Shown: positions 6,890 to 9,826 of the stretch, one piece after another
How positions within the stretch are numbered: the stretch's first letter is position 1
How the letters are laid out: each line of letters opens with the position of its first letter
The notes under the pieces: model-generated
The model's database searches: none
Seen by the model: the letters and a program-made list of their open reading frames with translations, nothing else
Told to the model about the DNA's origin: nothing
Position numbers and translations under genes: made by a program
Source: an uncultured Clostridium sp.
Lineage (GTDB): Bacteria > Bacillota > Clostridia > Lachnospirales > Lachnospiraceae
Reading direction: 5' to 3'
DNA length: 9,826 bases
Assembly: GCA_958349075.1 (NCBI GenBank)
Contig: CATWBR010000149.1
Span: 1 to 9,826 of the forward strand

Positions 6890-7170
6890 GTTCCTTTTCC
6901 TCCTTCTTTCTGTAGCAAAATATCGGTCTATAGAAGGTATAGGAATATGCCATCATTCTCTGATGGAATCTCAAACCGGCGGCCCTTACGCACAACTTCG
7001 CGGCACTAAATCACCGTGCATCATAAAAACATGCACGGTTTTCCACACCGCAGGATACATTTTCCCCGGTGTAAAAGATCTTTTCCCGTCTGAGTCAGAG
7101 ATTTTCGGCCTGCAAAACCGGAAATCGGCACAACCAATTACTCGTGATTTGGAAGTTTACTCCTGTACCA
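6890..7170 (-). other. Long leader (expression platform region) between cobalamin aptamer and cbiK
   Basis: This 281-base stretch holds no gene. Visible structures on the minus strand are a small hairpin right after the aptamer closed by TTGG/CCAA (7149-7171), where the P13 hairpin of cobalamin riboswitches would lie; an imperfect hairpin at 7100-7126; the palindrome AAAAGATCTTTT at 7073-7084; a perfect 9-bp hairpin at 7013-7039 (ACCGTGCAT / ATGCACGGT, 9-base loop); a 6-bp hairpin at 6950-6966; and the hairpin at 6897-6945 that covers the ribosome binding site. No stem is followed by a T run, so control of translation seems likelier than termination (inference). Confidence 0.5.
6897..6945 (-). 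promoter_or_regulatory. Hairpin masking the cbiK ribosome binding site
   Basis: On the minus strand TTCCT-ATA-CCTTCT (6945-6932) can pair with AGAAGGAGGAA (6907-6897): six plus five base pairs around a 3-base bulge, with a 24-base loop. The pairing buries the entire AGGAGG of cbiK. This is the kind of structure expected for a translational off-state of a riboswitch. I could not identify the competing structure that links it to the aptamer. Confidence 0.45.
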
Positions 7171-7355
7171 ACAACCGGCAGGTTTCCTGACTTGTACATC
7201 AGCACACGCAGTCGCCTTCCCAATCCGGACCGGATCAGTGGCCATACATAACGCAGATTGCGTGCTCCTTACTCACAGTGACGAGATCGCACAGGTTTTT
7301 CACCTGTTTCCCTATTACCCGCAATCCGCAAAATACGGAAAACGGCACCGGATGT
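7171..7355 (-). promoter_or_regulatory. Cobalamin (B12) riboswitch aptamer
   Basis: On the minus strand the conserved cobalamin riboswitch blocks appear in the right order and spacing. They are the core AATAGGGAAACAGGTG, CCTGTGCGATCTCGTCACTGTGA, GGCCACTGAT, TTGGGAAGGCGACTG, and the B12 box AGTCAGGAAACCTGCC at 7192-7177. The outer P1 stem forms from ACATCCGG (7355-7348) and CCGGTTGT (7178-7171) with one mismatch. High B12 (usually adenosylcobalamin) should repress the downstream genes, which are the secreted CbiK, NEAT-like lipoprotein and ABC importer cluster. This is the strongest functional clue in the window. Confidence 0.95.
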
Positions 7356-7376
7356 TCTTAACTCGATATGTTTTAT

Positions 7377-7405
7377 ATCCTACCACTGAATTCCCCAAAA
7401 TGCAA
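7377..7405 (-). promoter_or_regulatory. Candidate promoter of the riboswitch-controlled cluster
   Basis: On the minus strand TTGCAT (7405-7400) and TAGGAT (7382-7377) are 17 bases apart, placing the start near 7370, about 15 bases before the aptamer's P1 stem. The boxes are imperfect, but position and spacing fit. I saw no terminator between xylB and this site, so some readthrough from xylB is possible. Confidence 0.5.
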
Positions 7406-7428
7406 TCGCCATCTTACGGAAGGCACCC

Positions 7429-8913
7429 TCACATCTCTACTATATCTCTTGTCCTGTCGTACAAACTCCGATAAAGCGAAAAAATCCGTTCATAGAGCAG
7501 AACGTTTTGTAAATCCGGTCTATACGTCTCTCCCTTCATTGTCACAAACCGTTCGGCTGCCTCTTCCAGGCTTTTAAACAGGCCTGCGGACACACCGGCC
7601 AGAAGACAGGCGCCGAGGCAGGCCTGCTCCGTTACGCTGCTGACGTAAATCTCTTTTCCCAATATATCCGCCTGGATTTGCAGCCATACGGGACTTGATG
7701 CCCCGCCTCCGGAAGATATAATCCGGTCGCAGCGGTTACCCGTTTGTTCCAGAATTTCCATACAGTCGCGCAGCGCAAAGGTCACGCCCTCCATAACGGA
7801 CCGCGCCATATGTTTACCCGTGTGAGCCAGATGGAGGCCGAAAAACATCCCTCTGGCGCGGGTATCCATATGCGGAGTCCGCTCCCCGGTCAGATAAGGA
7901 AGGAAAATCAGGCCCTCGCTTCCCGCCGGAATCTCCCCTGCCATCGTGTTAAGCGTATCAAATCCTTCCACTTTCAGAATGCTGTCTTTCAGCCATTTGA
8001 GAGACATCCCGGCGTTCAGGACCGCGCCGTAAATGGTATAGCCCCCGTTCACGCCGTGGCAGAAGGTCTGTGTTCTGAACAATGGGTCGTAAACCGGATT
8101 TTTTGAAAAAGCAGATACCTGTCCTCCGGTTCCAATGTTACAGATAAAGGTTCCCTCTTTAAACACTCCGTTTCCTATGCTTTGAGCCTGCTGATCCCCC
8201 AGGCCGAAGATGACCTGCACCGGCTCGCCAAGGCCTGTCTGCACGGCACATTCGCGGCTAATCCGGCCCTGTACCTCCCCCGACTCGCGGCACTCCGGGA
8301 ATATAGTGCGCGGCAGGCCGCAAAGGTCCAGAAGTTCCCATGCCCAATCGCGTTTTACAATATCAAACATCAGGGAAGCCGATGCATCTGTGGCCTCCGC
8401 CCCAAACATGCCGGTCATCTTATAACGGATGTAGTCTTTCGGCTGCATGACTTTATAAATCCTGTCAAAGCATTCCGGTTCATGCTTTTTCACCCAGCAA
8501 AGCGACGGCAGTGCAAATCCGGGAAAGATTCTGTTGCACAGGCTCTCCTTCAAGATCCGCTCCGGGATTAATTCTGTAAGTTCCAGGCACTCTTCCTCCG
8601 AACGCTGATCCTGCCACAGGATGGCAGGCCGGATCGGGCGGCCGTTTTCATCTGTCATCACGAGGCCGTGCATCTGCCCCGAAAGCCCTATGGCTGCAAC
8701 CGCTTCAAAATATCGGCCGTACTTCTCCCTGAGACGGGAAAGACAGGACAGCACAGCCTCCCACCATAAATCCGGGTCCTGCTCCGAGTACCCGATCTGC
8801 GGTATGGAAACATCGTACTTCCCGCTCTCCACGCCTATGACGCCCGCCTTTTCATCCAACAGCATGGCCTTCGTTCCCGATGTTCCGATATCAATTCCCA
8901 GTATGGATGCCAT
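7429..8913 (-). CDS. xylB: Xylulokinase (FGGY-family sugar kinase)
   Basis: This cytoplasmic enzyme phosphorylates D-xylulose with ATP to xylulose 5-phosphate, feeding the pentose phosphate pathway. The protein is 494 residues, full length. The N-terminal phosphate-binding motif is LGIDIGTSGTK at 5-15. GLSGQMHGL at 76-84 is the sugar-binding Met-His signature of XylB. PKDYIRYKMTG at 158-168 and EATDASASL at 173-181 fit the family, and Asp240 in GLGDQQAQSIGNG is the expected catalytic base. C-terminal family signatures LIFLPYLTGERTPH and SSGGGASSPVWLQIQADILG are intact. GGAGGAA lies upstream of the ATG. No xylose isomerase or transporter gene is within the window; the methyltransferase gene sits 72 bases upstream on the same strand and may share a transcript. 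A kinase for another ketose is possible, but the QMH signature favours xylulose. Confidence 0.87.
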   Translation of the reverse strand: MASILGIDIGTSGTKAMLLDEKAGVIGVESGKYDVSIPQIGYSEQDPDLWWEAVLSCLSRLREKYGRYFEAVAAIGLSGQMHGLVMTDENGRPIRPAILWQDQRSEEECLELTELIPERILKESLCNRIFPGFALPSLCWVKKHEPECFDRIYKVMQPKDYIRYKMTGMFGAEATDASASLMFDIVKRDWAWELLDLCGLPRTIFPECRESGEVQGRISRECAVQTGLGEPVQVIFGLGDQQAQSIGNGVFKEGTFICNIGTGGQVSAFSKNPVYDPLFRTQTFCHGVNGGYTIYGAVLNAGMSLKWLKDSILKVEGFDTLNTMAGEIPAGSEGLIFLPYLTGERTPHMDTRARGMFFGLHLAHTGKHMARSVMEGVTFALRDCMEILEQTGNRCDRIISSGGGASSPVWLQIQADILGKEIYVSSVTEQACLGACLLAGVSAGLFKSLEEAAERFVTMKGETYRPDLQNVLLYERIFSLYRSLYDRTRDIVEM

Positions 8914-8985
8914 CCTTTATTCCTCCCTGCCGAAGCGGCTGCTTGTTAAAATACAATCATTTCCTTTTCCGTGTGCCTCTTATCC

Positions 8986-9741
8986 TTATATCTTTACCGC
9001 CTTGCACCTTATCCTTACATAGTCGGAATACCATTTCCCTTCACGGTACAGCTTTTCCCTCAGCCGTTCCACCGCATCACCGATGATTTCACATCTCACC
9101 GCCTTGTCCACGCCGTCAAAAGGAGTCTTTATAAACATATCAATCCAGTCATACAGGCCATTATCACCCTTCAGTTCGGTGGGTCTGTCGAATAATGTGG
9201 CGTAGACTACTTTAAAACCGGTTTCTTCAAGCAGGGAAGCATATTCCCCAATCGTGGGAAAATAGAAGGGCATCTTGTATCCAAGGCCCCTGTCCGCAAA
9301 TGCCTGCCTGAGCGCCCCGTGAATCAGGACATTATTCCCGTTTCCTCCAAATTCAAAGACAAACTGTCCCCGGTCTTTCAGCGTCCGGTACACACAGCGC
9401 AGCACATCAGCCTGTTTTTCTTTGGCAATCCAGTGAAGCACCGCATTGGAAAAGACGATGTCCACCTTTTCCGGCAGTGTAAACTCTGCCGCATCCCCCT
9501 GATAAAAAACAAGCCCGGGATAAGTTTCCCCGGCGATTTTAAGCAGTTCGGGGGAGGCATCCAGGCCGCATGCCTTTAACCCCAGCTCTGACAGCCTGTT
9601 TGTAAGAGCACCGTTTCCACATCCTAAATCCAGCGCGGATGCCCTGTTCTCCAGGTCGATCAGTTTAATCACGTCATTGCCGTATTCGTGCACAAACGAA
9701 AAATCCTGAGTATATTTGTCAGCATTCCATTTGAGATCCAT
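8986..9741 (-). CDS. Class I SAM-dependent methyltransferase (trans-aconitate methyltransferase-like)
   Basis: This is a soluble S-adenosylmethionine-dependent methyltransferase of 251 residues; the acceptor is unknown. Motif I, ALDLGCGNGALT, lies at 36-47 and binds SAM. GLDASPELL carries the acidic residue that holds the ribose. FSNAVLHWI is the post-II/motif IV segment, and it matches the FSNAxLHW pattern of the trans-aconitate methyltransferase (Tam) group. The C-terminal part, with PFYFPTIGEYASLLEETGF, also fits this group. I chose the ATG at 9741 because AGGAGGT lies six bases upstream; an upstream in-frame start at 9765 would place the ribosome binding site inside the gene. The gene seems to have its own promoter at the right edge and may be cotranscribed with xylB. 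No pathway link between the two is visible. Confidence 0.87.
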   Translation of the reverse strand: MDLKWNADKYTQDFSFVHEYGNDVIKLIDLENRASALDLGCGNGALTNRLSELGLKACGLDASPELLKIAGETYPGLVFYQGDAAEFTLPEKVDIVFSNAVLHWIAKEKQADVLRCVYRTLKDRGQFVFEFGGNGNNVLIHGALRQAFADRGLGYKMPFYFPTIGEYASLLEETGFKVVYATLFDRPTELKGDNGLYDWIDMFIKTPFDGVDKAVRCEIIGDAVERLREKLYREGKWYSDYVRIRCKAVKI

Positions 9742-9789
9742 AATTCTACCTCCTGACGGCCGCATTTTTTTATTTTGCCGTTTGGTTTC

Positions 9790-9795
9790 ATTATA
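9790..9795 (-). promoter_or_regulatory. Candidate -10 box of the methyltransferase gene
   Basis: A perfect TATAAT on the minus strand lies about 50 bases before the methyltransferase ATG in an A+T-rich stretch. No good -35 hexamer is present at 16-18 bases, so the promoter call is tentative. Confidence 0.4.
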
Positions 9796-9826
9796 CAGGA
9801 TTCGTTTTGATAAAACTAATCTATAT

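Noticed and set aside
6879..7190. A 103-codon plus-strand frame across the leader.
   Set aside because: It covers the riboswitch and leader on the opposite strand, has no family resemblance, and is explained by the conserved RNA.
7171..7355. CRISPR-like or dispersed repeat from the several short inverted segments.
   Set aside because: The segments are the stems of a cobalamin aptamer, with conserved motifs in order.
7406..7428. Terminator after xylB.
   Set aside because: The short gap before the riboswitch promoter shows no stable stem with a T run.
7744..8106. Open frames on the plus strand opposite xylB (also at 8182-8571 and 8621-9022).
   Set aside because: They are antisense to a complete xylulokinase with intact motifs and have no recognisable products.

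Overview
The window looks like chromosomal DNA from an anaerobic Firmicute, most likely a moderately G+C-rich clostridium of the Lachnospiraceae type (inference). The evidence is strong AGGAGG ribosome binding sites, a TTG start, lipobox-bearing lipoproteins with short polar linkers, a cobalamin riboswitch, a CbiK (anaerobic-type) chelatase and typical Firmicute protein families. Apart from the first ~850 bases, all recognisable genes lie on the minus strand.

Layout, left to right. At 1-854 (+) lie the C-terminal half of an AraC-type regulator and a ClpP-type protease gene that overlaps it by 4 bases. This pair is clearly more A+T-rich than the rest. A perfect 21-bp inverted repeat at 856-905 separates it from the convergent minus-strand genes. 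At 908-1441 (-) is a flavodoxin-fold/iron-sulfur oxidoreductase with its own well-formed promoter. From 6889 down to 1557 (-) runs a five-gene cluster: a secreted lipoprotein form of the cobalt chelatase CbiK, a lipoprotein with two NEAT-like beta domains, a FepB/BtuF-like binding lipoprotein, a FecCD-type permease and a FecE-type ATPase. The ATPase reading frame is broken by a -1 frameshift between the signature motif and Walker B. At 7171-7355 (-) a clear cobalamin riboswitch sits in front of this cluster, with a plausible promoter just upstream and a ~280-base leader between aptamer and first start codon. Further right (-) are a xylulokinase (7429-8913) and a SAM-dependent methyltransferase (8986-9741).

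How the genes fit together. The riboswitch ties the five-gene cluster to the cell's B12 status. The products would place a tetrapyrrole metal chelatase and a second lipoprotein on the outer face of the membrane beside an ABC importer of the iron-siderophore/heme/cobalamin class. The simplest reading is a surface system that captures cobalt, a corrinoid or another metal-tetrapyrrole and imports it when B12 is low. The substrate cannot be read from the sequence. If the ATPase frameshift is real rather than a sequencing error, the importer would be inactive in this strain unless another ATPase replaces it.
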